A stretch of DNA of 64,000 nucleotides from Kineobactrum sediminis (GTDB lineage Bacteria; Pseudomonadota; Gammaproteobacteria; Pseudomonadales; Halieaceae): contig NZ_PKLZ01000015.1 of NCBI RefSeq assembly GCF_002868715.1, positions 1 to 64,000 of the forward strand, given 5' to 3'. Shown piece after piece: positions 42,455-50,892 of this stretch; position 1 is the first letter of the stretch; the number at the start of each line of letters is the position of its first letter. Under the pieces are notes generated by a model. It saw only the letters and a list, made by a program, of their open reading frames with translations, made no database searches and was not told the origin of the DNA. Made by a program: the position numbers and the translations under genes.

Positions 42455-43161
42455 AATTTCTGCTCATTGAGTGATAGCTGCGCTTCACGCGCCGACCGAT
42501 TAGAGGCCGTGCTGTAAGCACAGTTATGAATATCTTTCGGTCACGGACACTGTAATATTTGCGCGGCGAAAATGCGCGTCTTTTATTAACGCCTGAGGTT
42601 GGCGACACCGACCGAGGCGATCTGAAAACATGCTGGCAGACGGCTTTTCGGAGCTTTGAGATACGGTGGGTCTGCAGCCGCTGCGGCGTATTTGTCAGGG
42701 TCATCGCATGTATCGAGGACCAGGACGTCATACCCGATAAGGCGGGGCAGGCTCTCGATCGAATACTGACTCACCTGGGAAGGACTCCAGCCCATAGCCA
42801 GCAAGGACGCCAGTGAAAACCGCATGGTAAGAGCGGTTGCGCGCGCTCGTTCAGGAGTGACCGGATAGGATTGGCATGCCCAACGCCGCGAACAGGATTC
42901 TCGGGGCAAAAGATGGAAACTTCGACAGGTCTGCAGGTCCAGTCAACAGAATCAGCGGGGGCGCCTACTCCCTATAGGGCCTTTATATATCCTATACCCA
43001 GTTGTGGGACTTGGGCGACTATCACCGCGGGTGCGCCAAAGTCACCTTCTAACGCGTACCGTTTAGCAAGCCCAAGGAGCACCGGAGTAAACCGGCACCC
43101 CTTGGGCATTGCACTCACGCGCTGGAACGTCGGGTTCCGGGGCGGTTTTCAAGTCATGAAG
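42455..43161 (+). other. Gene-poor stretch in the composite cassette
   Basis: About 700 bp. A 107-residue minus-strand frame (42586-42909) is open but matches nothing I know, and short overlapping frames on the plus strand are equally unconvincing. Probably decayed sequence from lost cassettes. Confidence 0.4.
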
Positions 43162-44001
43162 CTATGCGGCGCATTTCTTCCAGCGTTTCAATCCGATGAT
43201 ACCCGCCAATCCCGTCAGAAGAAGCAGGCCACTGGCTGGCGTCGGCACGGCGGATGGCGCTGGTGGCACAGGCGCAACGGTGACGGGTATGACGGTGACG
43301 GGTATGACGGGTATGACGGTAACGTCATATTCCACGAACAACCTGAAAGTTCCAGAAACATACCGATAAAAATCCCATTCATCATCACTGGTGCCGAAAA
43401 GGGAACCGCTCCATTGGTCTCGATAACGCAACTGAAAATTCTTTGAGATAGGCGAATCAGAAACGCTGAATGGACCCAGCTGGGTGTAACTACTTGACAA
43501 TATCTCGCTTACACCTTCGCATCTACCATAGGTATCCCTGGAAGCAGCATTTTCGCACCTGACGCTGCGAAAACCTGATTTTTCGAAATCCCAAACACTA
43601 TCTCCCCCAAGCCGCAGATCTAAACTCGTAAACCAGGAAGCTAGGCCTGTTGCATCTAATTCGCAGTCCCCAGGCCAATAAGTTAACAATCCCTCGCATC
43701 CGTCGATCCCATAGTCGTCGTCGGTCCCCTTTAAATTAAGGCTATCTTTGTACGAATGCTCTGCAAAGACGCGAATGCGTTCTATGGATTGTGACGCTGG
43801 GAAAAGCGGCCAACTGAAATTATAGTCCTGGCTGCAGGTTTCGTTGGCAGATACACCAACATACTCGGCAACACAATTGGCCCCACCTCCGAACTCGCCG
43901 ATCTTTATCTCTACTTGTTCGACCAAGGTCATGAGGCCAGCATGAGACACTGAAACGAACGTAGTTATTAGTATTGCAAACACTATCTGTGTTGCTTTCA
44001 T
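43162..44001 (-). CDS. PEP-CTERM-type exosortase substrate protein
   Basis: 279 residues from ATG 44001. The signal peptide is at 1-20 (IVFAILITTFVSVSHAG). The body is Cys-containing with no recognised domain. A Val/Pro/Ile/Thr repeat (VTVIPVIPVTVIPVTV) is encoded by short tandem DNA repeats near 43.28-43.32 kb. The tail VPTPASGLLLLTGLAGIIG then KRWKK is a clear exosortase sorting signal of the VPxPA kind. Its processing enzyme could be the fused exosortase at 31.9 kb. Confidence 0.82.
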   Translation of the reverse strand: MKATQIVFAILITTFVSVSHAGLMTLVEQVEIKIGEFGGGANCVAEYVGVSANETCSQDYNFSWPLFPASQSIERIRVFAEHSYKDSLNLKGTDDDYGIDGCEGLLTYWPGDCELDATGLASWFTSLDLRLGGDSVWDFEKSGFRSVRCENAASRDTYGRCEGVSEILSSSYTQLGPFSVSDSPISKNFQLRYRDQWSGSLFGTSDDEWDFYRYVSGTFRLFVEYDVTVIPVIPVTVIPVTVAPVPPAPSAVPTPASGLLLLTGLAGIIGLKRWKKCAA

Positions 44002-44277
44002 TACTGCTACCTTTTCCTTGATGTTTAAATTCCAAGTGGACATTTATTTTGATTTTAAAATACTTCTTAAACAGCATAGCGCTGATGAATGCATGCTGAT
44101 ATACGGCAAAGGTCGAGGTGGAGTACCAACTTTAGTCTGGGTTTGTAAAATATCCTGTGACGCTGATAAGCTCATTGCTGTCAGTGGTCAATCATCTTGA
44201 AATGCTAACTCTTGCCACCCCCCCTCTGTCAAATCGCCGGCGCAACAAGATCAAATGCCTGTACTGGGAAGAGTAGC

Positions 44278-44525
44278 GCGGTGGCGAGTCGAGGTTGGGC
44301 GTGGTCATGCCTGGGGTAAGAGTTACTGCCCCTACAATGACGATGAATGCCGCTGTGGTGAGTTCTGTATCGCAAGTGTGTGGAGCACGCCGAAAAGTCC
44401 CGGAAGTCATGCGCAAACTCATGCTTACCCACCGGGAGACATTCCCAATGCCGGTTCACGAGGGCAGCGCCTCGATCTGGCACCTGGCGGAAGTACTTGA
44501 TTGGCTGAGGCTGCGAGGGGTGACA
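44278..44525 (+). pseudogene. Collapsed copy of the HicA-like/HTH toxin-antitoxin gene
   Basis: This stretch is nearly identical to 52088-52223 and then to 52589-52703. A 371-bp internal deletion joins the two at the shared hexamer ATGCGC (44409-44414). The remains encode the end of the HicA-like domain and the HTH segment MRKLMLTHRETFPMPVHEG in different frames, so it is inactive. It shows that the same cassette existed twice in the array. Confidence 0.85.
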
Positions 44526-44526
44526 T

Positions 44527-44789
44527 AAACTGCCCTGGGCCACATCGGTTATTGAGTGACTTGGGAACCGAGAGTTTGCTCGCCAACACGGCCCGTGGCA
44601 ACTGGCAAATTGAGACTACTTCATCGACCCGGCAACGAAGCCGGGGCAATCCTGAGACTCCTTGACAGCTTCCCGCACCAGACCTCTCGAGTGCCCGTTC
44701 AGGCAGCGCAACTCGCCGGCATCAACTGGACCACACCGTCCCCGGCAAATGCGCTATGCTGAGAGGATGGCACCCCGGGAGGAGCAGTC
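44527..44789 (+). other. Intergenic, nothing recognised
   Basis: About 260 bp between the collapsed toxin-antitoxin copy and the hydrolase. I see only the hydrolase ribosome-binding site (GGGAGGAGC) at its right end. Confidence 0.4.
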
Positions 44790-45977
44790 ATGGAAACAGG
44801 CAAGACCCTGCGCGGCGGCGCCCATCTGGTATTTGATACCGTCGACGGCGTTACCCATATCGTCGAGGGCATGTACCGCAACATAGCCGCCGGGGCATGG
44901 CCCCTGGGCAAGGCCCCGGAGGGCTCCGCACCGGGGATTGCCGGTTTTGTGCATCGCGCCATCCGCAAGGTCAACGGCGTCTCCCGCAGCGGCCTCGATA
45001 TCGCCTTGCGACGGTTTTCGTCGCAGCTGGACAGCATGGCACCGCCGGGCCCCAACCGCGAGGCGATCATCGCCGCGCTGAATGGTGTCTGCGGCGATCA
45101 CCTGGCGCGAACCGGCAATCCGCTGGCCATTCCAATGCGGTTGCGGGTCGGCCTGCCCGGGCAGGGCGACTGCAGCCGCAAACCGGGCCGTCGGCTGTTG
45201 ATCGCCGTCCACGGCCTGAGCATGAACGACCGGGAGTGGACCTGGCAGAATCACAACCACAACCACATTGAGATCCTGGCCAGCCAGCAGGGCTTCACCC
45301 CGGTCTACGTCACCTACAACTCGGGGAAACATATTTCCTGGAACGGGCGGGAGCTGTCCGCGGCGCTCGCCGCATTGGTGGCCAGCTGGCCCGTACCGGT
45401 GCAGTCCATTACCTTCGTGGGTTTCAGCATGGGCGGGCTGGTGGCGCGCAGTGCCATGCACGTTGCGCAAGAGGAAGCACAGGGCTGGCTGGAACGGGTC
45501 GACAAGGCCGTGTACATGGGCACACCGCACCATGGCGCGGTGATGGAAAGGGGTGGTTTCTGGCTGCAGAAACTGCTCACCTACAGCCCCTATACCGCGC
45601 CATTTGCGGTACTTGGCAGAATTCGCAGCGACGGCATTACCGATCTGCGTCACGGCAACCTGCGCGACGACGACTGGCAACATCACGACGCACACAGCGA
45701 CAACGCCGACTACCGGGTTCCCACGCCGCTGCCGCGGAACATCGAGCACTTTGCCATCGCCGCAACCCTGTCAAAAAAATCCGGGGAGCGAGCTGGTCGA
45801 TTGCTGGGCGACGGCCTCGTACATCCCTCGAGTGCAACGGGAAGGCACGGCAACCCACAGTACGATCTTGCCCTGCAACCCGACCACACGCGCATTCTGT
45901 ATGACCTCAGTCACCTGGCAATGCTGCGCGATCCACGGGTCACGGACCAGCTGACGGCATGGCTGGGCGCGATTTGA
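44790..45977 (+). CDS. Alpha/beta-hydrolase (lipase/esterase-like)
   Basis: 395 residues. The catalytic domain starts near 127 (LLIAVHGLSMNDREW, where HG forms the oxyanion region). The nucleophile elbow GFSMGG is near 212, GTPHHGA near 248, and a likely catalytic His in DLSHLAML near the C-terminus. An N-terminal helical extension of about 120 residues is unusual. No signal peptide. The substrate is unknown; the pattern recalls PGAP1-like lipases. GGAGGAG precedes the ATG. Confidence 0.85.
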   Translation: METGKTLRGGAHLVFDTVDGVTHIVEGMYRNIAAGAWPLGKAPEGSAPGIAGFVHRAIRKVNGVSRSGLDIALRRFSSQLDSMAPPGPNREAIIAALNGVCGDHLARTGNPLAIPMRLRVGLPGQGDCSRKPGRRLLIAVHGLSMNDREWTWQNHNHNHIEILASQQGFTPVYVTYNSGKHISWNGRELSAALAALVASWPVPVQSITFVGFSMGGLVARSAMHVAQEEAQGWLERVDKAVYMGTPHHGAVMERGGFWLQKLLTYSPYTAPFAVLGRIRSDGITDLRHGNLRDDDWQHHDAHSDNADYRVPTPLPRNIEHFAIAATLSKKSGERAGRLLGDGLVHPSSATGRHGNPQYDLALQPDHTRILYDLSHLAMLRDPRVTDQLTAWLGAI

Positions 45978-46213
45978 CCTGGCTGAGCCTGACTTCCCTG
46001 CTGATTTTGCTCACCTGGGTGTATGGGTTGGTGGCTTTAGCCGTTGAAAACAGATGGCAAGACTATGGCATCTCAGAAACCGGTGTCTTGGTATTGCTGG
46101 CCTTAATCGTTTGGACCGTTGCGCTCAATGGTTTAAGGCAGCGGCCTGGCTTTGAAGACACGCAACTCGCTACTGTCGCCATGAATGATGAAGTTGGCAT
46201 CAGCAGGCTTTAA
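45959..46213 (+). CDS. Small two-helix membrane protein
   Basis: 84 residues with two hydrophobic helices (WLSLTSLLILLTWVYGLVAL at about 8-27 and VLVLLALIVWTVAL at about 43-56). It overlaps the end of the hydrolase by 19 bp in another frame. Plausible but unproven; no family recognised. Confidence 0.5.
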   Translation: MAGRDLTWLSLTSLLILLTWVYGLVALAVENRWQDYGISETGVLVLLALIVWTVALNGLRQRPGFEDTQLATVAMNDEVGISRL

Positions 46214-46335
46214 CGACAAAGACATATTTTTCAGCGAATCGATAGTGGACAGGGTTTTCCCAGAAAGAGTGTTAACGATCAGTTGCTATAAGAGTGGCGA
46301 AGAATTATCTCCACGGCCAAGTCAGGAATCGATGG

Positions 46336-46560
46336 CTAGTTCTGTAACCAGTTCTCTACTTTCAGTCCAGGAACCTGCGAGAATTCACCGATATTTGCAG
46401 TCACCACCGTAAGGTCATTCGCAAGGGCATGTGCAGCAATCAGTAGATCATTTGGCCCAATTGGTGTTCCCTGACGTGTGAGGTGATGTCGTAATGATGT
46501 GTACTGGTGGTCGGCGGGTGTTTCGAGTGGCAGGATTTCCAGTGCCGAGAGGATCAGGCC
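46336..46560 (-). pseudogene. VapC PIN-domain toxin, C-terminal remnant
   Basis: The minus-strand frame ending TAG at 46336 reads SALEILPLETPADHQY, then GTPIGPNDLLIAAHALAN and VVTANIGEFSQVPGLKVENW. This is the C-terminal half of a VapC ribonuclease, including the conserved Asp of PNDLLIAAHA. The N-terminal half is cut off at the junction with a collapsed HigBA copy near 46.56 kb. Confidence 0.88.
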
Positions 46561-46561
46561 A

Positions 46562-46800
46562 ACGCCCAGCGCAATTGCTGGGTTTTTTCGTTTCTGCGGG
46601 GCGCCTTTTGGTCTTGTTCCAGCGTTAGCCGGAATCCGTGACCGCCACGCTGCGAGCGCTATCGCTCAACGGTTGGATCGGGCTGCTACAAAGTGATGAG
46701 TGGCCAGGTGCAGCCGAAGTGGGACACCATCCATCGCCTGATGCACGCGTTGGGTGTGCACTTGTCGGTCGTGGCATAGGGCGTACCCTATCTCGCCAAA
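46562..46800 (+). pseudogene. Collapsed copy of the HigBA-type cassette
   Basis: This is made of three blocks matching the intact cassette at 49.12-49.93 kb: the terminator-like GCAATTGCTGGGTTTTTTCG, the toxin segment around GTTAGCCGGAATCCGTGA, and the antitoxin end with CATCCATCGCCTGATGCACG. Two internal deletions removed most of the toxin and the start of the antitoxin. The CCCAGC/GCTGGG stem followed by six T (46564-46587) is still a good terminator. Confidence 0.85.
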
Positions 46801-46901
46801 TATCCCGTTGCGAATTCTTGATCGAGTATGGCGTTATTACGGGCTATAATCACGCCACATAACCGCCCAAAGATGGCGTGAATAAGTGCTACAATCCCGC
46901 C

Positions 46902-46979
46902 ATGACAAAGTGGCAAGATCGACAGTTTGTACGGCATAAAGCAACCCTGAAAGGCGCGGCTCATGGACGTGCGGCATGA
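46902..46979 (+). CDS. Possible 25-codon leader ORF overlapping fic
   Basis: MTKWQDRQFVRHKATLKGAA-type peptide whose TGA overlaps the fic ATG (ATGA), as in translational coupling. Two similar promoter-like blocks, CTATAATCACGCC and CTACAATCCCGCC, lie just upstream (about 46.85 and 46.89 kb). Whether it is translated is unknown. Confidence 0.3.
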   Translation: MTKWQDRQFVRHKATLKGAAHGRAA

Positions 46980-48016
46980 AATGGATATGGCAACAACCCG
47001 ATTGGCCCGATTTCCGCTACGACGAGCTTGCTCTCGAACATCGGGAACTTGAATTTCGTCTTAATTCAGAGCGCCTGGCCGGCCATTTTGATGCGCTTCC
47101 AGTGGCGTCCCAAGAGGATGCCATGATTGATTTGATGCTTTAAGAAGCGATCAAAACCAGCGCCATTGAAGGCGAGGAACTGGATAGAGAATCGGTCAGA
47201 TCATCGCTACTTTCTTTGATCAGATCGGATACGCTACCAGGCAAATCAGACCAGAAAGCGGCGGGGGCCGCGATGCTGCTGGTGGACGTTCGTAAAAGCT
47301 GGCAAATACCGTTGACACATCATCTGCTGGGCAAGTGGCAATCCATGGCCGTCCCGGAACAGCGCTACACGCCTATCCTGCGAGGTGCATACCGCAACGA
47401 CCCTTCTCCAATGCAAATAGTGAGCGGGCCTTACGGTCGGGAAAAGGTTCACTATGAAGCGCCGCCGGCCACTCAGGTGCCTGAAGAGATGGCGAGATTC
47501 ATCGCCTGGTACAACAAGATCAGTCCTTCGAAAAGTGATAAGAAGATACCAGGGATTGCCCGCGCAGGTATCGCACACCTCTGGTTCGAAGTGATTCATC
47601 CTTTCGATGACGGGAATGGGCGAGTTGGCAGGGCGATTGCCGACCATACGCTTTCGCAGTCTCTCGGCTATCCGACCACAGCTTGTCTTGCACAGGACAT
47701 TGCCCGGGAAGAAGTGGATTTTGTGCTGGCCAAGACACGTTTTTATGAAGTCTATGGCGACGAGCTGAACGACCGGCAGGCCAGGATGGTGTCGCGGGTT
47801 TTTACTGAAGGACGACGCGGCTTTGAAGGTGGAATAACGACCAGAAAATATGAAGCCATCACCAAGTGTCCCAATCGAACGGCCAGCCGCGATCTTTCTG
47901 ACCTGGTGACCAAGGGTATAATCATTCCTTTACCAGGTGGTGGTAGAACAACGCGCTACGAATTGACGATTGTTGAACCGACCCGGCCCGGCCTGGTCAG
48001 GGGAAGAAATAAATAA
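46976..48016 (+). pseudogene. Fic-family protein (DUF4172 N-terminus) with premature stop
   Basis: The frame from ATG 46976 (MKWIWQQPDWPDFRYDELAL) is interrupted by TAA at 47141-47143. It then continues in frame to 48016 with the Fic core HPFDDGNGRVGR and a C-terminal winged-helix-like end. The segment just after the stop, TSAIEGEEL, matches the autoinhibitory (S/T)xxxE(G/N) motif. A restart at TTG 47216 would give a 266-residue Fic core without that motif. Fic enzymes AMPylate proteins. Probably inactive, but a deregulated product is possible. Confidence 0.87.
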
Positions 48017-48062
48017 CTGCTTGGGTTGGGGATTATTGTATCGATTAATACAAATTTTTAAT

Positions 48063-48172
48063 CATGGTATTTTTCATGGTATTTCGTTGCCGTCAGTTTT
48101 TAACTTATTGATAATATTAGTAAGAAATCGCTCGTTGATAATCGAGTGGGAGTGACCGGCACTGGCAGGCAA
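48063..48172 (+). repeat. guaA-type att module 2
   Basis: CATGGTATT occurs at 48063 and 48075, and the core ATCGAGTGGGAGTGA (IEWE-stop) has GAGTGGG at 48144, 69 bp from the second arm. The 65-bp spacer resembles those of modules 4 and 6 (TTTCGTTGCCGTCAG, TTGATAAT). Confidence 0.82.
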
Positions 48173-48233
48173 TAGCGACCTCAACAGTACTTGTTGCGAA
48201 TCGAGAGTGGACTCGAATTTTTCAGCAATAGTC

Positions 48234-48560
48234 CTAACGAATTAGTCGTCGCTGAAGTAACGAGGGCATATCCCTTCGACCATCAAGAATGCAGTGAATG
48301 AATACGTCCTGACGGATTGCTTCATAGATGACGCGGTATGGCTTGAAGTAGACTTCCCGGTAGTTTGTAACACCGATTCGATCGAGTTCTGGTGGAACGT
48401 GCCCACGTTTGGGCAGTTCGGTAAGTCGCGAGCAGAGGGATTCTAACTGATCCAGTACGTAATCCGCATTCTCCGAAGAGTCGTGGAGAGCAATATAGCG
48501 GTAGATCTCGATGAGGTCCTGTTCGGCATCCGCAGTGAGTCGGACACGATAGCGTTTCAC
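48234..48560 (-). CDS. ParE/RelE-family toxin
   Basis: 108 residues. YRVRLTADAEQDLIEIYRYI, then LCSRLTELPKRGHVPPEL and YFKPYRVIYEA match ParE/RelE plasmid-stabilisation toxins. It overlaps the Phd/YefM antitoxin by four bases, antitoxin first. The whole module fills a 0.9-kb guaA cassette. Confidence 0.9.
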   Translation of the reverse strand: MKRYRVRLTADAEQDLIEIYRYIALHDSSENADYVLDQLESLCSRLTELPKRGHVPPELDRIGVTNYREVYFKPYRVIYEAIRQDVFIHCILDGRRDMPSLLQRRLIR

Positions 48561-48838
48561 CCAGTAATTTCCTTGACGTGCTTTCGAACATCGGCAAAGG
48601 CTTTCTTAACAGGCTTGCTCCGGCCTTCCTGAATGCTTTTCGAGCTTTGGGCCAGCATCTTGAGTAGTGCCAGCGATTCCTGGGTTTGTTCATAACTGGC
48701 AATATCCTGGAGCACGGCCCTGGCTTCACCGTGTTGCGTTATTATCATGGTACGTTGACCTTCGCTGACGTCTCGCAGAACCTCGGCGGTATGGCTTTTC
48801 AAATAGCTAATGGGTCTGACCGATTCGCTCAGTTTCAT
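48557..48838 (-). CDS. Phd/YefM-family antitoxin
   Basis: 93 residues. The N-terminal DNA-binding region has ISYLKSHTAEVLRDVSEGQR and MIITQHGEARAVLQDIASYE. The C-terminus is helical and basic and should wrap the toxin. A 35-bp near-palindrome lies about 24 bp upstream. Confidence 0.9.
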   Translation of the reverse strand: MKLSESVRPISYLKSHTAEVLRDVSEGQRTMIITQHGEARAVLQDIASYEQTQESLALLKMLAQSSKSIQEGRSKPVKKAFADVRKHVKEITG

Positions 48839-48861
48839 TGCGTGTATTCCTTGGTGGTTCT

Positions 48862-48896
48862 AATGGTACTAAATATAGACCATATTAAGTACCATT
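48862..48896. promoter_or_regulatory. Palindromic operator of the Phd/ParE module
   Basis: AATGGTACT at 48862 and AGTACCATT at 48888 are perfect inverted arms, and the interior is also nearly symmetric. It is located 24 bp before the antitoxin ATG. Confidence 0.65.
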
Positions 48897-48968
48897 GTAA
48901 AGGTGGCCACCTATGGTGTTTTCTGGGATGCTCAATTTGAAAAGTGGCGATGAGCAGCAAATTCTGAA

Positions 48969-49137
48969 CATGGTATTTTCTATGGTATCGGCTCAGACGC
49001 CAATAATAACGGCATTGAAAATGAAGGACTTTTCAGCTCGTTTATAATCGGGTGGAGTGACCGGAATTGATGGGTAATGCCTGGTACTGATGGGCAACAG
49101 CAGGCACTAAACCTATATAACCGGGCGTAATTGCTGG
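48969..49137 (+). repeat. guaA-type att module 3
   Basis: CATGGTATT at 48969 and TATGGTATC at 48981. The core at 49050 has lost one base (ATCGGGTGGAGTGA). It continues GGAATTGATGGGTAATGCC and CACTAAACCTATATAACCGG, shared with module 1, ending in the AATTGCTGGG terminator-like element. Arm-to-core distance is again 69 bp. Confidence 0.8.
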
Positions 49138-49220
49138 GTTTTTTCGTTTCTGCGGAGTGCTTTTGGATCTTTTTTGGGCGCCGGTTGGTCGCGCTCTCAT
49201 GGGCAGAAAAATAGTTTTTA

Positions 49221-49241
49221 CATGGTATTTTTCATGGTATT
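49221..49241 (+). repeat. Extra arm-type repeat pair without a core
   Basis: CATGGTATT occurs at 49221 and 49233 with the usual 12-bp period, but no guaA core follows at about 69 bp. Probably the other arm of the element in module 3, or a remnant. Confidence 0.55.
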
Positions 49242-49309
49242 GAGGCCCTTTTTCGCCATGATATACCCGGTGCCGGAGTCAATCACCTGTTGCGCCGTCT
49301 TGCCTTTTT

Positions 49310-49325
49310 GTAGCTCATAAGCTAC
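49310..49325. promoter_or_regulatory. Palindromic operator of the HigBA-type module
   Basis: GTAGCT-CATA-AGCTAC, a perfect 6-4-6 palindrome ending nine bases before the toxin ATG. Confidence 0.65.
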
Positions 49326-49334
49326 ATTGCGTGT

Positions 49335-49634
49335 ATGCGTTATCACGTACTCACCACGGATCACTTCAACCGCTTGTTAGCCGGAATCCGTGATCGCCAA
49401 GCTGCGAGAGCTATCGCTCAACGGTTGGACCGGGCTGCTGCTGGCAATCTTGGGGATATTAAATCAGTAGGGCAGGGCGTCAGTGAAATGAGAGTTTTCG
49501 CAGGTCCTGGCTACCGGCTCTACTTTTCGATCCGTGACGGCGAACTTATCATCTTGCTGTGCGGTGGTAAAAAATCCAGTCAGTCACGCGACATTGCCCG
49601 TGCGCAACGAATATTGAGTGAAGTGGAGGTTTGA
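49335..49634 (+). CDS. RelE-superfamily addiction-module killer protein
   Basis: 99 residues. The family segment ARAIAQRLDRAAAGNLGDIK then VSEMRVFAGPGYRLYFSI and GGKKSSQSRDIARAQRIL is typical of the killer-protein subgroup paired with HigA-like antidotes. Toxin-first, three bases before the antidote gene. A collapsed copy of this module lies at 46.56 kb. Confidence 0.92.
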   Translation: MRYHVLTTDHFNRLLAGIRDRQAARAIAQRLDRAAAGNLGDIKSVGQGVSEMRVFAGPGYRLYFSIRDGELIILLCGGKKSSQSRDIARAQRILSEVEV

Positions 49635-49637
49635 ATC

Positions 49638-49916
49638 ATGACTAAACTGACCGAATATAATCCTTTTGACCACTTGCTGGGCGAGGATGAGCTGTCCCAA
49701 TACCTGACCGATGCCTACGAAGATGATGACCCTGCCGTATTCGTTGTGGCCCTGGGGCATGCCATTAAACACAAGGGTGTAGCCCAGGTTGCTGAAGCAG
49801 CTGGACTCAACCGCGAAAGCCTCTACAAAGTGATCAATGGCCAGGTGCAACCGAAGTGGGACACCATCCATCGCCTGATGCACGCGTTGGGTGTCCACTT
49901 GTCGGTCGCGGCATAG
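49638..49916 (+). CDS. HigA-type antidote protein
   Basis: 92 residues. The N-terminal helices (YNPFDHLLGEDELSQYLTDA) bind the toxin. The C-terminal HTH is GVAQVAEAAGLNRESLYKVI, followed by MHALGVHLSV. Downstream partner of the killer protein. Confidence 0.92.
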   Translation: MTKLTEYNPFDHLLGEDELSQYLTDAYEDDDPAVFVVALGHAIKHKGVAQVAEAAGLNRESLYKVINGQVQPKWDTIHRLMHALGVHLSVAA

Positions 49917-49986
49917 GGCGTACCCTATCTGGTGAAATATCCAAATGTGAAGCGTGTTGCGAAGCGATTTTGCGGAATTCTCTGAT

Positions 49987-50115
49987 CATGGTATTTTTCA
50001 TGGTATTTCGTTTCGGTAGATTTATAACCTATTGAAAATGTTCGCAAAAAATCGCCCATTGATAATCGAGTGGGAGTAGCCAGGCGTCTGGCACTGACTG
50101 GCACCTGCAGGCATC
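49987..50115 (+). repeat. guaA-type att module 4
   Basis: CATGGTATT at 49987 and 49999. The core ATCGAGTGGGAGTAG (IEWE with TAG) has GAGTGGG at 50068, 69 bp from the second arm. The following TCTGGCACTGACTGGCACC matches the distal part of the chromosomal site beside guaA better than the other modules do. Confidence 0.82.
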
Positions 50116-50284
50116 AAGGCACAGCAATCTCATATAACCAATAACTTATCCTTATTTCTGTCTGGCAGCATCTGGCACGGCCTTGCTTGCGTTCGTCCAT
50201 ATATAACCTGACCTGTTGATCTGTGATGTGCTTACCAGATACTGGACTCTCCTCGTGAGATCAGTGTCTGACCCTAGCAGATCA

Positions 50285-50330
50285 ACCGGCCAAGCTAGTT
50301 GTCGCGGACCGGCCAAGTTAATTGTCGTCT
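50285..50330. repeat. Two tandem 23-bp repeats, possible insertion-sequence end
   Basis: ACCGGCCAAGCTAGTTGTCG (50285) and ACCGGCCAAGTTAATTGTCG (50308), adjacent and differing at two positions. Multiple short repeats of this sort occur at ends of IS21-like elements. No intact transposase is present; a short minus-strand frame to its right could be a transposase tail. Confidence 0.4.
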
Positions 50331-50520
50331 AATACATGGTATTGCTGTGTTCAATATCAGCGCGGTGCTCCAATACCAAGGCATGCGTGCTGAGCCGTTC
50401 ATGGTGTTCGTGGATGAGCATGTGCCACATCGGATTGGATGCGCTACCTCCGCTTTCTGTGCGTCAAAGTCGTGCAATCAAATTTCTAGCTTTCTTGGGG
50501 GAATCGAAAGCTTGCAAGCC

Positions 50521-50536
50521 GTACCAAATATGGTAC
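50521..50536. promoter_or_regulatory. Palindromic operator of the HigB/XRE module
   Basis: GTACCA-AATA-TGGTAC, a perfect 6-4-6 palindrome ending ten bases before the toxin ATG, the same layout as at 49310. Confidence 0.65.
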
Positions 50537-50546
50537 GCTTTCTCGC

Positions 50547-50891
50547 ATGGATGCCGATATGTCTCTTGAGGTGGTTTTTTACCGAACGGAATCGGGAAAT
50601 GAGCCGGTTCGTGATTGGTTGCAGGGTCTGAGCAAACAGGACAAGAAGTCGATCGGTGGCGATATTAAGACGGTTTAATATGGGTGGCCTATCGGGATGC
50701 CAGTCGTGCGAAAAATGGATCCCGGCCTCTGGGAAATCCGATGCCGGCTGGATCAGCGTATCGCTCGAATCCTGTTTACGGTAAAGGGTGAACGGATGAT
50801 TCTGTTGCATGGCTTTATTAAAAAGTCCCAGAAGACGCCTCAGGCAGATCTGCAATTGGCTAAAGATCGCAAAGCCAACCTGGAGAGGTGA
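50547..50891 (+). pseudogene. HigB-like (phage Gp49-type) toxin with nonsense mutation
   Basis: The frame from ATG 50547 reads SLEVVFYRTESGNEPVRDWL and GGDIKTV, meets TAA at 50676-50678, then continues YGWPIGMPVVRKMDPGLWEI and ARILFTVKGERMILLHGFIK to 50891. Family proteins read through this position (KTVxYGWP), so a single Gln or Glu codon became a stop. The antitoxin next door is intact. Confidence 0.9.
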
Positions 50892-50892
50892 C

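Noticed and set aside
42586-42909. 107-residue minus-strand ORF in the composite cassette
   Set aside because: No recognisable family, no clear start signal, and surrounding sequence looks decayed.
49216-49345. Minus-strand frame of about 37 residues ending inside the extra arm pair (AQQVIDSGTGYIMAKKG), considered as an integrase tail
   Set aside because: No recombinase motif is present, and at the other modules the arms are not in such a frame.
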